Of a stretch of DNA of 64,000 nt, positions 18,865-27,066 are shown piece by piece. Positions within the stretch are counted from its first letter, which is position 1. Each line of letters starts with the position of its first letter. Source of the DNA: CAYFSS01 sp964345975 (GTDB lineage Bacteria > Bacillota > Clostridia > Saccharofermentanales > Fastidiosipilaceae); contig CAYFSS010000003.1 in assembly GCA_964345975.1 (NCBI GenBank), positions 1 through 64,000 of the forward strand, read 5' to 3'. The notes beneath the pieces are model-generated. The model ran no database searches, was not told the DNA's origin, and was given only the letters and a program-made list of their open reading frames with translations. The translations under genes and the position numbers were made by a program.

Positions 18865-19797
18865 ATGAATATTACAGCAAAGATGGTTAAAGAGCTTCGC
18901 GACCGTACAGGTGCGGGGATGATGGAGTGTAAGAAGGCCCTAACCGAGACCAATGGTGATATGGAAGCAGCCGTCATCTGGCTCCGTGAGAACAGTGATG
19001 TAAAGGCTGATAAGAAGGCCGGTCGCGTTGCTGCTGAAGGTACAATTGCAGCTGAAGTTTCAGCTGATTCCAAGACCGCTGCTATGATCGAAGTCAATAT
19101 TGAAACTGACTTCGCAGCACGTAACGAAAACTTCAAGGACTACGTCGCCAAGTTGTCAAAGCAGGCTCTCGTTAGCCCTGCACAAGATGTAGACGCTTTC
19201 CTCGAAGAGCCCTACATCACGGATCCGACCATCACGATCGGTGAAAGTGTCCGCGAGATGATCGCCAGCATCGGTGAAAACATGATGGTACGCCGTTATG
19301 TTAAATATGAAGCCGGTAACAATGGTCTTATCCATGCTTATATTCACGGCATCGGGAACGTCGGTGTCCTCATCGAAGTCAAGACCGGTAACGAAGAGTC
19401 CGTGGAGCGTGCTGAGGTCAAGGATCTAGCGAAGAACTTGGCGATGCAAATTGCAGCAATGAATCCGCGCTGGCTACGTCCCGATGATGTGGATGCAGCC
19501 GTTGTTGAGCAGGAGCGCGAAGTCTTACGTACCGTGACGTTGAATGAAGGCCGCCCGGAAAATATTGTCGATAAGATTGTCGATGGTCGAATCGGTCGTT
19601 TCTTCAGAGACAACACCTTGCTTGAGCAAGACTATGTCCGCGATGACAAGATGAGCGTCAGCGACTACATTACATCGGTGGGGAAATCCATCTCGGATGA
19701 TATTGAGATCGTGCGATATACCCGTTTCGAGCTCGGCGAAGGTGTCGAGCGAGTCGAAGAAGATTTCGCAGCCGAGGTTATGTCACAAATTAAGTAA
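18865..19797 (+). CDS. tsf: Elongation factor Ts
   Basis: EF-Ts is the guanine-nucleotide exchange factor that reloads EF-Tu with GTP. The 310 residues begin with a UBA-like domain containing KELRDRTGAGMMECKKAL, the family signature, followed by the TDF region (NIETDFAARNENF) that contacts EF-Tu, and a two-lobed core. The start follows AGAGGAGA. The gene ends just before a strong intrinsic terminator, so the rpsB-tsf operon stops here and pyrH is separate. Confidence 0.98.
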   Translation: MNITAKMVKELRDRTGAGMMECKKALTETNGDMEAAVIWLRENSDVKADKKAGRVAAEGTIAAEVSADSKTAAMIEVNIETDFAARNENFKDYVAKLSKQALVSPAQDVDAFLEEPYITDPTITIGESVREMIASIGENMMVRRYVKYEAGNNGLIHAYIHGIGNVGVLIEVKTGNEESVERAEVKDLAKNLAMQIAAMNPRWLRPDDVDAAVVEQEREVLRTVTLNEGRPENIVDKIVDGRIGRFFRDNTLLEQDYVRDDKMSVSDYITSVGKSISDDIEIVRYTRFELGEGVERVEEDFAAEVMSQIK

Positions 19798-19817
19798 GTC
19801 CTTTAATAGCGGATTTC

Positions 19818-19843
19818 AAGGGTGTCTTAGGACACCCTTTTTT
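19818..19843 (+). terminator. Intrinsic terminator of rpsB-tsf
   Basis: Perfect 9-bp stem AAGGGTGTC (19818-19826) / GACACCCTT (19831-19839), loop TTAG, followed by a T run ending at 19843. Confidence 0.92.
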
Positions 19844-19906
19844 AAAGCAATTTTTATCTGGATGTGGGTTAATAGAGATGGATTTGGGCTCGATGGTGTG
19901 CTTGGG

Positions 19907-19996
19907 ATGCATGGGGGCATGCGGTGCATGGGGGCATGCGGTGCATGGCTGCTAGGGATGCATGAGGTGCATGGGTGCATAGCGTGCATGGGGTGC
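19907..19996. repeat. Cluster of TGCATG palindromes between tsf and pyrH
   Basis: In 90 bases the palindrome TGCATG occurs six times, with further GCATGC and TGCATA variants, separated by G-rich spacers (GG, GGGG, AGG). The stretch lies in the 323-base gap between the tsf terminator and pyrH. Its strand composition (G-rich on plus) is unlike its surroundings. The remainder of the gap, 19997-20120, holds only the pyrH leader and its ribosome binding site. Confidence 0.85.
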
Positions 19997-20120
19997 CAGG
20001 AGTTTTGCTCCGTAATGCCACTCAGTAGATCAGAAGTTTTATGCCTGTCAAGCTAATGAAGTGTGTCCAACAGTTGTATGTAAGCCGAGGAGCGTTTAAC
20101 CGCAAACATAGGAGGATCGC

Positions 20121-20825
20121 ATGTCAGTAATCTATAAGAGGGTACTACTAAAACTATCCGGAGAATCTTTAGCGGGTCCGGCCGGCGTGGGGATAGATGA
20201 TGTGACGCTGAAGAAAACCGCTGAGGCCATACGCCGCGCTCATGAACATGGCGTCTGTCTTGGGATTGTGGTTGGAGGCGGCAACTTCTGGCGCGGTCGA
20301 AGTAGCGAGGGAATGGACCGTGTGACGGCTGATCACATGGGGATGCTTGCAACGACGATGAATGCCCTTGCTTTGTCGGACGCTCTGGAGCAAGTTGGGG
20401 TGACGACTCGTGTCATGTCCGCCATTGAGATGCGTCAGATCGCTGAGACTTATATCCGTAAACGTGCTATGCGACATCTGGAGAAGGATAGGGTCGTCAT
20501 CTACGCAGCCGGTACCGGGAATCCCTATTTCTCCACCGATACTGCAGCTGCCTTGCGAGCGGCGGAAACACAAGCTGAAGTGCTCTTCAAAGCGACGAAT
20601 GTCGATGGTGTCTATGATAAGGATCCTAAGGTACACGAAGATGCAGTATTCTATGATTCCATCAGTCATGAAGATATCTTGCTTAAGAGTCTGCAGGTCA
20701 TGGATGGGACGGCTGCTACCCTTTGCCGTGAGAATGAATTGGACATCGTAGTCTTCAATATGAAGGATCCTGAGAACTTTCTCGAAGTTCTCGAAGGGCG
20801 TGGAAAAGCAACCTATATCCGCTAA
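20121..20825 (+). CDS. pyrH: UMP kinase
   Basis: PyrH phosphorylates UMP to UDP; bacterial UMP kinase is a hexameric amino-acid-kinase-family protein, unrelated to eukaryotic UMP/CMP kinase. The 234 residues contain KLSGESLAG near the start, VVGGGNFWRGR, the GMLATTMNALAL segment, FSTDTAAALRA, and the C-terminal TLCRENELDIVVFNM. The ATG follows AGGAGGATCGC. It is followed by frr, the common pyrH-frr order, but frr has a promoter of its own in the 79-base gap. Confidence 0.97.
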   Translation: MSVIYKRVLLKLSGESLAGPAGVGIDDVTLKKTAEAIRRAHEHGVCLGIVVGGGNFWRGRSSEGMDRVTADHMGMLATTMNALALSDALEQVGVTTRVMSAIEMRQIAETYIRKRAMRHLEKDRVVIYAAGTGNPYFSTDTAAALRAAETQAEVLFKATNVDGVYDKDPKVHEDAVFYDSISHEDILLKSLQVMDGTAATLCRENELDIVVFNMKDPENFLEVLEGRGKATYIR

Positions 20826-20833
20826 GTGAGTGT

Positions 20834-20862
20834 TTGCGATGTAGCTTAAACTCTCCTATAAT
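20834..20862 (+). promoter_or_regulatory. Promoter of frr-uppS-cdsA
   Basis: TTGCGA (20834-20839), a 17-base spacer and consensus TATAAT (20857-20862), 42 bases before the frr start. Confidence 0.65.
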
Positions 20863-20904
20863 CTTAGCCGTGAAAACTGTCAAAAAGTGTAAGAGGAGGA
20901 TCTC

Positions 20905-21474
20905 ATGGCCATCCAAATTACGAAGGAGCATTATGCTCCATATAATGAGAAAAATGACCGAACACTCGATTCGCTTGCCGAGCGTTTGAGCCAAGTTCGG
21001 GCCGGAAGAGCAAACCCACGTTTGTTGGATAAAATAACTGTCCAATATTATGGTACGGATACACCGCTCAACCAAGTTGCCAACATTCAAGTCCCTGAAG
21101 CTCGCCTTATCCAAATCACACCTTGGGATAAGACTTTACTCGGAGAAATTGAGAAGTCCATCATCAATTCAAACATCGGCTTGACGCCGAATAGCGATGG
21201 TGAAGTTATTCGTCTGCAGTTTCCGCCTCTTACCGAAGAACGTCGCCAGGATCTGGCAAAACAGGTCCAGGCTATGGGGGAAGAGAGCAAAGTTTCCGTC
21301 AGAAATACGCGCCGTGATTTCATCGATGAAGTTAAGCGCTACTTGAAAAATGGAGAAATCGGCGAAGATCACTTTAAAGATGCAGAGAATGAGATTCAAA
21401 AGATCACAGATGCATATACGAAGAAGATCGATGAGCAGATCGCTGAAAAAGAGAAGGAACTCATGGAGTTCTAA
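20905..21474 (+). CDS. frr: Ribosome recycling factor
   Basis: RRF works with EF-G to split the post-termination ribosome. The 189 residues are close to the 185 usual and show the family's features: LSQVRAGRANPRLLDKI, YYGTDTPLNQVANI, ITPWDK, NSDGEVIRLQFPPLTEERRQDLAK, and a C-terminal helix rich in charge that completes the three-helix bundle. The start follows GAGGAGGATCTC. The stop overlaps the uppS start by one base (TAATG), so the two are translationally coupled. Confidence 0.98.
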   Translation: MAIQITKEHYAPYNEKNDRTLDSLAERLSQVRAGRANPRLLDKITVQYYGTDTPLNQVANIQVPEARLIQITPWDKTLLGEIEKSIINSNIGLTPNSDGEVIRLQFPPLTEERRQDLAKQVQAMGEESKVSVRNTRRDFIDEVKRYLKNGEIGEDHFKDAENEIQKITDAYTKKIDEQIAEKEKELMEF

Positions 21475-22286
21475 TGCTTAATTCGGCTCAACAAGAGAAA
21501 ATTTCTTTGACGGAGGACGAGCGGCGACATCTGACGCAACTCAAGTCCTCCTCTGAATTTCATATACCCAATCATGTAGCTATCATCATGGATGGGAACG
21601 GTCGCTGGGCGAAACAACATGGCTTGCGCCGTGATCAAGGGCATCGGTATGGAGCTGAGCGTTTGCGCCAAATCGTTCAAGCAGCGGGTGTCCTCGGGAT
21701 GTCGAACCTCACGGTCTATGCATTCTCAACAGAGAATTGGGCGAGACCGATGACCGAGATTCGAGCCATCATGAGGCTTTTCAATCATTTCTTTGAGAAA
21801 TACGATGCAGAACTTCGAACCAACGATGTGCGTATTCGTATGTTGGGAGAATACGAAAGTTTACCGCCTGAAGCCCGGAAGACTTGGAATCGTGCGGTAG
21901 ACAGTTCTCGCGACCGTCAAGGTTTGGGGCTTAATATCGCTTACAACTATGGTGGACGAAGAGAGCTCTTGAGGGCAGCCCAGATGTTTGCCTTGCAGAC
22001 AAGGGAAGAACCCGATCTTCTAGAAAGCAATGATGATGAAGTTCTTCGTCGCTTCCTCTATGCCCCCGACGTTCCGGATCCTGATCTCTTGATCCGCACG
22101 AGTGGCGAAATGCGACTTTCTAATTTTCTCTTATGGGAATTAGCTTATACAGAAATCTATGTCACCGACTCATTTTGGCCGGACTTTGATGTTTCAGAGT
22201 TTCTCTTGGCCCTTGAGTATTACCAAAGTCGTGACCGTCGGTTTGGCGGTTTGGCTGAGCATTCAACTGAAGGAGTTAATCCATGA
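21474..22286 (+). CDS. uppS: Isoprenyl (undecaprenyl) diphosphate synthase
   Basis: UppS condenses isopentenyl diphosphate onto farnesyl diphosphate in cis to give the C55 carrier lipid for wall synthesis. The 270 residues hold HVAIIMDGNGRWAKQ (catalytic Asp and diphosphate-binding Arg), GHRYGAERL, TVYAFSTENWARP, and the C-terminal LLIRTSGEMRLSNFLLWE with the Mg-binding region near AYTEIYVTDSFWPDF. It is coupled to frr upstream and overlaps cdsA by four bases (ATGA). Product chain length is not directly visible; C55 is inferred from the family and context. Confidence 0.96.
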   Translation: MLNSAQQEKISLTEDERRHLTQLKSSSEFHIPNHVAIIMDGNGRWAKQHGLRRDQGHRYGAERLRQIVQAAGVLGMSNLTVYAFSTENWARPMTEIRAIMRLFNHFFEKYDAELRTNDVRIRMLGEYESLPPEARKTWNRAVDSSRDRQGLGLNIAYNYGGRRELLRAAQMFALQTREEPDLLESNDDEVLRRFLYAPDVPDPDLLIRTSGEMRLSNFLLWELAYTEIYVTDSFWPDFDVSEFLLALEYYQSRDRRFGGLAEHSTEGVNP

Positions 22287-23239
22287 GTAATCGCGTGCGC
22301 GTCGGTCTCATTTCTACCATCGTGGTACTGGCGTTTCTTTTACCGGGTGCTACCGATTTCATGCGTTGGTTCCCGCTCTTGGGTGTCTCGATCTTGATTG
22401 TGCTCTCAGCGTTTGAGTTGAATCGAGCCTTGGTTCGTCGCTTGCCTGAAATGTCTTTTATACCGGCACTCCTTGGCATCGTTGCGGCCCTAAGCCCGGG
22501 GCTTGTCTGGCTATGGTATGAAAATTTGACGTTCTGGCACAATCTTCCCATCGGCGGTTCCTTGCCGGCACAGTTCCTGATGAACGATGCTTGGCTGACG
22601 AATTATGTCTGGCTCATGGGAGTAGGCTTGGCCATCTATGCCGGAAGTTTCATCTTGAGTCAGTTTATCTACGCATCAAGCAGGATTATTGCCGGGGGTC
22701 CGGATCGTTTGCCTATCGTGGCTGTTCAGATAGCTGCGGCTCTCAGCATGTCGTTCCCGCTGGCATTGGTCACGCTGATGCTATTTGCCGTCCCCAACGG
22801 TTATAAATGGCTTCTCTATGCCTTCTTGATCTCCGTTACCACGGATGTCAGTGCTTACTACGTAGGGTCTGTTATGGGGAAGAAAACGATCGTACCGAAT
22901 TTAAGTCCAAAGAAGACCGTCGAAGGTTTCTTTGGCGGCCTGCTCATGAGTGCCTTGGTTAGTGCAGTTTTCTTCCACTTTGTCATGCGCGGCGGGGTTC
23001 CGCAAATGGAGGCCGTCTTGCCAAACCTCGGGTTTGGCATCGCTCTTGGCATCGTTGTAAGTCTTGCGTCTCAAGTAAGTGATTGGCTCGCATCGGGTGT
23101 CAAACGTTGGTGCAAGATCAAAGACTTTAGCCGCATCTTGGGCGATCATGGGGGAATTCTTGATCGTTGCGACAGCCTCATAGGAACTATTCCATGGACG
23201 TTCCTCGGTTCCTTAATTTACTATTTCATTGAGCGCTAA
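22283..23239 (+). CDS. cdsA: Phosphatidate cytidylyltransferase
   Basis: CdsA makes CDP-diacylglycerol from phosphatidic acid and CTP, the branch point to phosphatidylglycerol. The 318-residue protein has multiple membrane helices and the C-terminal family signature: SGVKRWCKIKDFSRILGDHG followed by GILDRCDS, matching S-x2-K-R-x4-K-D...H-G-G-x2-D-R-x-D with a Cys in the variable place. It starts inside the uppS stop (ATGA overlap). The product feeds PgsA, encoded at 9.8 kb. The order uppS-cdsA-dxr-rseP is common to many bacteria. Confidence 0.95.
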   Translation: MSNRVRVGLISTIVVLAFLLPGATDFMRWFPLLGVSILIVLSAFELNRALVRRLPEMSFIPALLGIVAALSPGLVWLWYENLTFWHNLPIGGSLPAQFLMNDAWLTNYVWLMGVGLAIYAGSFILSQFIYASSRIIAGGPDRLPIVAVQIAAALSMSFPLALVTLMLFAVPNGYKWLLYAFLISVTTDVSAYYVGSVMGKKTIVPNLSPKKTVEGFFGGLLMSALVSAVFFHFVMRGGVPQMEAVLPNLGFGIALGIVVSLASQVSDWLASGVKRWCKIKDFSRILGDHGGILDRCDSLIGTIPWTFLGSLIYYFIER

Positions 23240-23308
23240 AACTAATCATTCGGTATTTGTTTCAGTTTGATCTTAAACCTGAGAAGTCTTATGCGCTAAG
23301 ATACTTGA

Positions 23309-23317
23309 TGCTATAAG
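23309..23317 (+). promoter_or_regulatory. Extended -10 element ahead of dxr
   Basis: TG-C-TATAAG fits an extended -10; the -35 region at normal spacing (TTATGC, 23289-23294) is poor. It lies in the 140-base gap that separates cdsA from dxr, the only real break in this stretch. Confidence 0.4.
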
Positions 23318-23379
23318 AAGCTCAACAATCGTTCACATGGACCGATGTACATTGGTTCAATACTAGATAAGGAGGGTCT

Positions 23380-24546
23380 GTGTTTAGAAAAATCACAGTC
23401 CTCGGTTCAACGGGCTCCATCGGTCGACAAACCCTGGAGCTCGTTGAGTTTCACGGGATAGAAGTTTACGGCTTAGCATGTCATTCGCAGACCGACCTGC
23501 TCTTGCAACAAATCGAAAAATTTCGTCCTCAGGTCGTTGCAGTCAGTGATGAACAGGCAGCGAGAAAACTCAGGGAGTATTTTTCGGGGTCTCCAACACC
23601 CAAGATCTATTCAGGAGCAGAAGGAGTCGTAGCTCTTGCAGCTGAACCGGTCGATTTGGTGGTTGCCGCAATTGTCGGGATGGCCGGTCTTGAACCCTGC
23701 TTGAAAGCAGCGGAGGTTGGTAATCAACTTGCTTTGGCCAATAAGGAAGCTCTGGTCTGTGCCGGTGAACTTCTCTTGGAGCAGGTCAGAGCCCACGACA
23801 TGTTCATCTTGCCGGTTGATAGTGAGCATTGGGCGATCTTCGATTGTCTGGGTGATAAGCAAGATGAGCTAAAATCAATTTACCTCACGGCATCCGGCGG
23901 CCCCTTTCGCGGTGCGACAAGAGCTGAATTGGCACAAGTTACTTTGGAACAAGCACTCAACCACCCAACCTGGGCCATGGGCCCGAAGATCACGATCGAT
24001 TCGGCGACCTTGATGAATAAGGGCCTGGAAATGATCGAAGCCGCTTATCTCTTCAATGTTAAGGAAGAGGAAATTAAACCGATTGTCCACCCTCAGAGCA
24101 TCGTGCATTCGGCTGTTTTATGGCAAGATGGTTCCTGCACGGCTCAGCTGGGAGTGCCGGATATGCGACTGCCGATTCAAGGCGTTCTTAGTTATCCTAA
24201 GAAGGTTCAAGGTTTGGTCGAACCCTTTGATTTTCTAAGTACGGCGAACCGTGAATTGACGTTTGAAGCAGTCGACGAAGAAGTCTTTGCTTGTCTTCGT
24301 TTAGCACGTAGCGCTTTGCATGCAGGAGGTTTGCATCCTCTGGTCCTAAACGCTGCAAACGAAGTGGCTGTTTGGACTTTTTTGATGGGAGACCTTCCGT
24401 TTCTTGCTATTGAGGCTTGTATTGAACATTGTTTGGAGCGCTATGCAGCCGCAGGAGATTCCGCGCGCCATAGCTATGCTGAACTAATCGAACTGGATCG
24501 TGAGACGAGAGTGATCGCGAAGGAGTATTTGAAGAAGTATGAGTAA
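23380..24546 (+). CDS. dxr: 1-deoxy-D-xylulose 5-phosphate reductoisomerase
   Basis: Dxr (IspC) converts deoxyxylulose 5-phosphate to 2-C-methylerythritol 4-phosphate with NADPH, the first committed MEP-pathway step. The 388 residues show the dinucleotide loop GSTGSIG (9-15), LANKEALVCAGE, the metal-binding PVDSEHWAIF, LTASGGPFR, HPTWAMGPKITIDSATLMNKGLE split across the active-site loop, and HPQSIVHSAV. The GTG start follows AAGGAGGG. It overlaps rseP by eight bases. ispG, a later enzyme of the same pathway, lies two genes downstream. Confidence 0.97.
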   Translation: MFRKITVLGSTGSIGRQTLELVEFHGIEVYGLACHSQTDLLLQQIEKFRPQVVAVSDEQAARKLREYFSGSPTPKIYSGAEGVVALAAEPVDLVVAAIVGMAGLEPCLKAAEVGNQLALANKEALVCAGELLLEQVRAHDMFILPVDSEHWAIFDCLGDKQDELKSIYLTASGGPFRGATRAELAQVTLEQALNHPTWAMGPKITIDSATLMNKGLEMIEAAYLFNVKEEEIKPIVHPQSIVHSAVLWQDGSCTAQLGVPDMRLPIQGVLSYPKKVQGLVEPFDFLSTANRELTFEAVDEEVFACLRLARSALHAGGLHPLVLNAANEVAVWTFLMGDLPFLAIEACIEHCLERYAAAGDSARHSYAELIELDRETRVIAKEYLKKYE

Positions 24547-25924
24547 TCTATTGACAACCTTGCTAGGCGTCCTCGTGGGTCTTCTCTCACTGGGGATCAT
24601 GATGTTTTTCCACGAGTTAGGACACTTCTTGATGGGTAGAGCCTTAGGATTCAAGATCATTGAATTTTCTATCTTCATGGGACCTCGTCTTCTTTCTTGG
24701 GAGCGCAATGGGATTCGCTATAGCTTGAAACTCTTGCCGATCGGTGCGTCTGTTGAATTTGTCGGTGAGGAGATTTCCGAAGAAGATATTGCTGCAAATG
24801 AGCAAGATCGTGAACTAAATCCGGCGGAAAGGAAAGCTCGTCTCTTGGCAGCCAGAGAACGCGGTGAATTCCAGGCCATGCAGCCCTGGAAGAGAGCCTT
24901 GACACTCTTGGCCGGCCCGGGGATGAACTTATTGACAGCCTTCCTCATCATGCTGGTGTACTTCGCAAATGTCGGGATTCAATTGCCCGTCGCGACGGAA
25001 GTCTTGCCGAACGGCCTTGCAGCAGAAGCCGGTGTGGAAGCCGATGATGAGATCCTTCGATTAGGTTCGAAGAAATTGCGCAACTCGATCGATATCATGA
25101 CTGCAAGCATTTTGTATCAAGACGAGACAGAAGTGCCTTTGGTCTATCGCTCCGCAGAGACGGGTGAAGTTCAAGAGGTTATGGTGAATCCGTCCCCACG
25201 GGAAACTCCCCTCTTAGGAATAACCATCGATACTGCAGATGTCACGAACGGTATCAGCATTACCGACATTTCACCCGAGATCAATAATGCCGGGAACCCC
25301 AACCTTGAAGCGGGAGACCGAATCCTGGTGATCAATGGGGAAGAAGCTAGTTATGATGAATTACAAGCTCAGTTAGCAGATAACAAGGGAGAAGCTCTTT
25401 CACTTGTCGTCCTCAGAGATGGGGAGGAAATTGAACTTGAATCAAAGCCTACAGTGGTCACACAATCCCCATCCCTGGGTGTTTATTTGGAAACCAATCA
25501 CGACTTCGCTAAGGTGCCGGGTTATTCGTTCCATTACGGTAAGTCGGTCATCGTTTCGACAGCGCAGCTCTTAGGACAGGTATTTACCGGGGGACTACAG
25601 ATTAAAGATGCATTTAGCGGTCCGGTCGGAATTGTAAGCATGTATTCCGGGATCGTCGCCGGGCAAGGCATCAATTGGGGACTGAAGATCCTACAATGGC
25701 TCTCCCTGACCTTCATGATCTCGCTCGCTCTGGGCTTCGGTAATCTCTTGCCGATCCCACCGCTGGATGGTGGCATGTTGGTCTTGGTCGGCATCGAGAA
25801 AATTCTGGGACGCCCTATCAATCCACGGATTCAGAATATTCTTCAAATGATTGGCCTTGGGCTATTCCTCTTGCTGGCTATCTATGTTTTAGGCATCGAT
25901 ATCTGGAGGTTGTTGCCGCGATGA
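24539..25924 (+). CDS. rseP: RIP metalloprotease RseP (site-2 protease)
   Basis: RseP-type proteases cut membrane-embedded substrates such as anti-sigma factors or leftover signal peptides. The 461 residues have the zinc motif HELGH (His25, Glu26, His29) in the first membrane helix, a second helix after a charged cytosolic segment (about 80-115), one PDZ domain (about 225-310), and the C-terminal LDG motif in PIPPLDGGM near residue 410. It overlaps dxr upstream and ispG downstream (ATGA), so it is translated within the MEP operon. Its substrate here cannot be inferred; no sigma or anti-sigma gene lies nearby. Confidence 0.95.
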   Translation: MSNLLTTLLGVLVGLLSLGIMMFFHELGHFLMGRALGFKIIEFSIFMGPRLLSWERNGIRYSLKLLPIGASVEFVGEEISEEDIAANEQDRELNPAERKARLLAARERGEFQAMQPWKRALTLLAGPGMNLLTAFLIMLVYFANVGIQLPVATEVLPNGLAAEAGVEADDEILRLGSKKLRNSIDIMTASILYQDETEVPLVYRSAETGEVQEVMVNPSPRETPLLGITIDTADVTNGISITDISPEINNAGNPNLEAGDRILVINGEEASYDELQAQLADNKGEALSLVVLRDGEEIELESKPTVVTQSPSLGVYLETNHDFAKVPGYSFHYGKSVIVSTAQLLGQVFTGGLQIKDAFSGPVGIVSMYSGIVAGQGINWGLKILQWLSLTFMISLALGFGNLLPIPPLDGGMLVLVGIEKILGRPINPRIQNILQMIGLGLFLLLAIYVLGIDIWRLLPR

Positions 25925-27066
25925 CCTGCGGAAACTCTCAGTGGAGTGCAAAGTCTAGGCGACCTTCTCGTAGCCTGAGCTTAGGTGACCTGAGGATTGG
26001 CGGAGATGCTCCCGTGGTCGTCCAATCCATGAATACGACAGATACGAGGGACGTTGCTGCAACGGTGGAGCAGATCAAGGAATTGGTGCTTGCCGGTTGT
26101 GAATTAACCCGAGTTGCTGTGCCAGATATGGTGGCGGCCGAAGCCCTCGATCAAATCGTTTCTCATTCTCCCATCCCAATTGCCGCAGACATCCATTTTG
26201 ATGGAAATCTTGCCCTAAGAGCAATCGATGCAGGGGTCAAGAAGATACGTATCAACCCGGGGAATATGCGCAATAAAGAACTTTTACGAGAGATTGCTCG
26301 TCGAAGTCGTTCTGAAGGTGTGTTGATCCGAGTTGGTCTCAATAGTGGATCTGTCCATCGCAGCATGTTGGAGAAGTGCCAAGGAGATCGCGTCCGAGCG
26401 CTTGTTTTATCGTGTTTAGAAGCTCGCGAACTCATGCATTCTGTTGGAGCTCACGATCTGGTCTTATCGGTCAAATCCTCCGATCCTTGGGAAACCATCG
26501 AAGCCTATCGTCAACTGGCGAAAGCCTGCGACGATCCTCTCCATATTGGTGTGACGGAAGCGGGTACAAGCTTCGCCGGAACGATTCGCTCCGCAGTCGG
26601 CTTGGGGACGCTATTGGCGGAAGGCATAGGCGATACCTTGCGAGTATCATTAACGGGGGATCCGGTGGCTGAAATTCCTGTGGCCATTGAGATTTTAAGG
26701 AGTCTAGGGCTTCGGGTGGGCCCGACATTCATTGCTTGTCCGACGTGTGGCCGAAGCGAAGTCAATCTTGAACCGATCGCAAGAGCTGTGGAAGATGCCT
26801 TGAGACAATTGGATGCCCCCATCACGGTGGCCGTCATGGGTTGCCCGGTGAATGGCCCCGGGGAAGCCCGTCATGCCGACTATGGCCTCGCCGGTGGTAA
26901 GGATCGGTTTATCCTCTTTCGTCGTGGTCGAGTCATTGACCAAGTGCCCGAAGATCACGCCGTTGAGCGCTTACTCAAGTTGATTACGGATGATCTATCC
27001 ACGGACACAAACCTGGATACAACAGATCCTGCATTGGATGCAGCGGAATGGGAGGGTCTTCTTTGA
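25921..27066 (+). CDS. ispG: 4-hydroxy-3-methylbut-2-enyl diphosphate synthase
   Basis: IspG uses a [4Fe-4S] cluster to convert methylerythritol cyclodiphosphate to HMBPP, the penultimate MEP step. The 381 residues have VVVQSMNTTDTRD near the start, a TIM barrel, and the three cluster ligands Cys273 and Cys276 (ACPTCGR) and Cys308 (MGCPVNGPGEA). It begins in the rseP stop codon by an ATGA overlap and ends in the start of polC. IspH (lytB), which makes the last step, is not in the window. Confidence 0.97.
   Translation: MTCGNSQWSAKSRRPSRSLSLGDLRIGGDAPVVVQSMNTTDTRDVAATVEQIKELVLAGCELTRVAVPDMVAAEALDQIVSHSPIPIAADIHFDGNLALRAIDAGVKKIRINPGNMRNKELLREIARRSRSEGVLIRVGLNSGSVHRSMLEKCQGDRVRALVLSCLEARELMHSVGAHDLVLSVKSSDPWETIEAYRQLAKACDDPLHIGVTEAGTSFAGTIRSAVGLGTLLAEGIGDTLRVSLTGDPVAEIPVAIEILRSLGLRVGPTFIACPTCGRSEVNLEPIARAVEDALRQLDAPITVAVMGCPVNGPGEARHADYGLAGGKDRFILFRRGRVIDQVPEDHAVERLLKLITDDLSTDTNLDTTDPALDAAEWEGLL

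Noticed and set aside
19697..20056. A 119-codon plus-strand frame running through the TGCATG cluster.
   Set aside because: It starts inside tsf in another frame, and its Gly/Met/His/Cys-rich part is just the translated repeat; no ribosome binding site.
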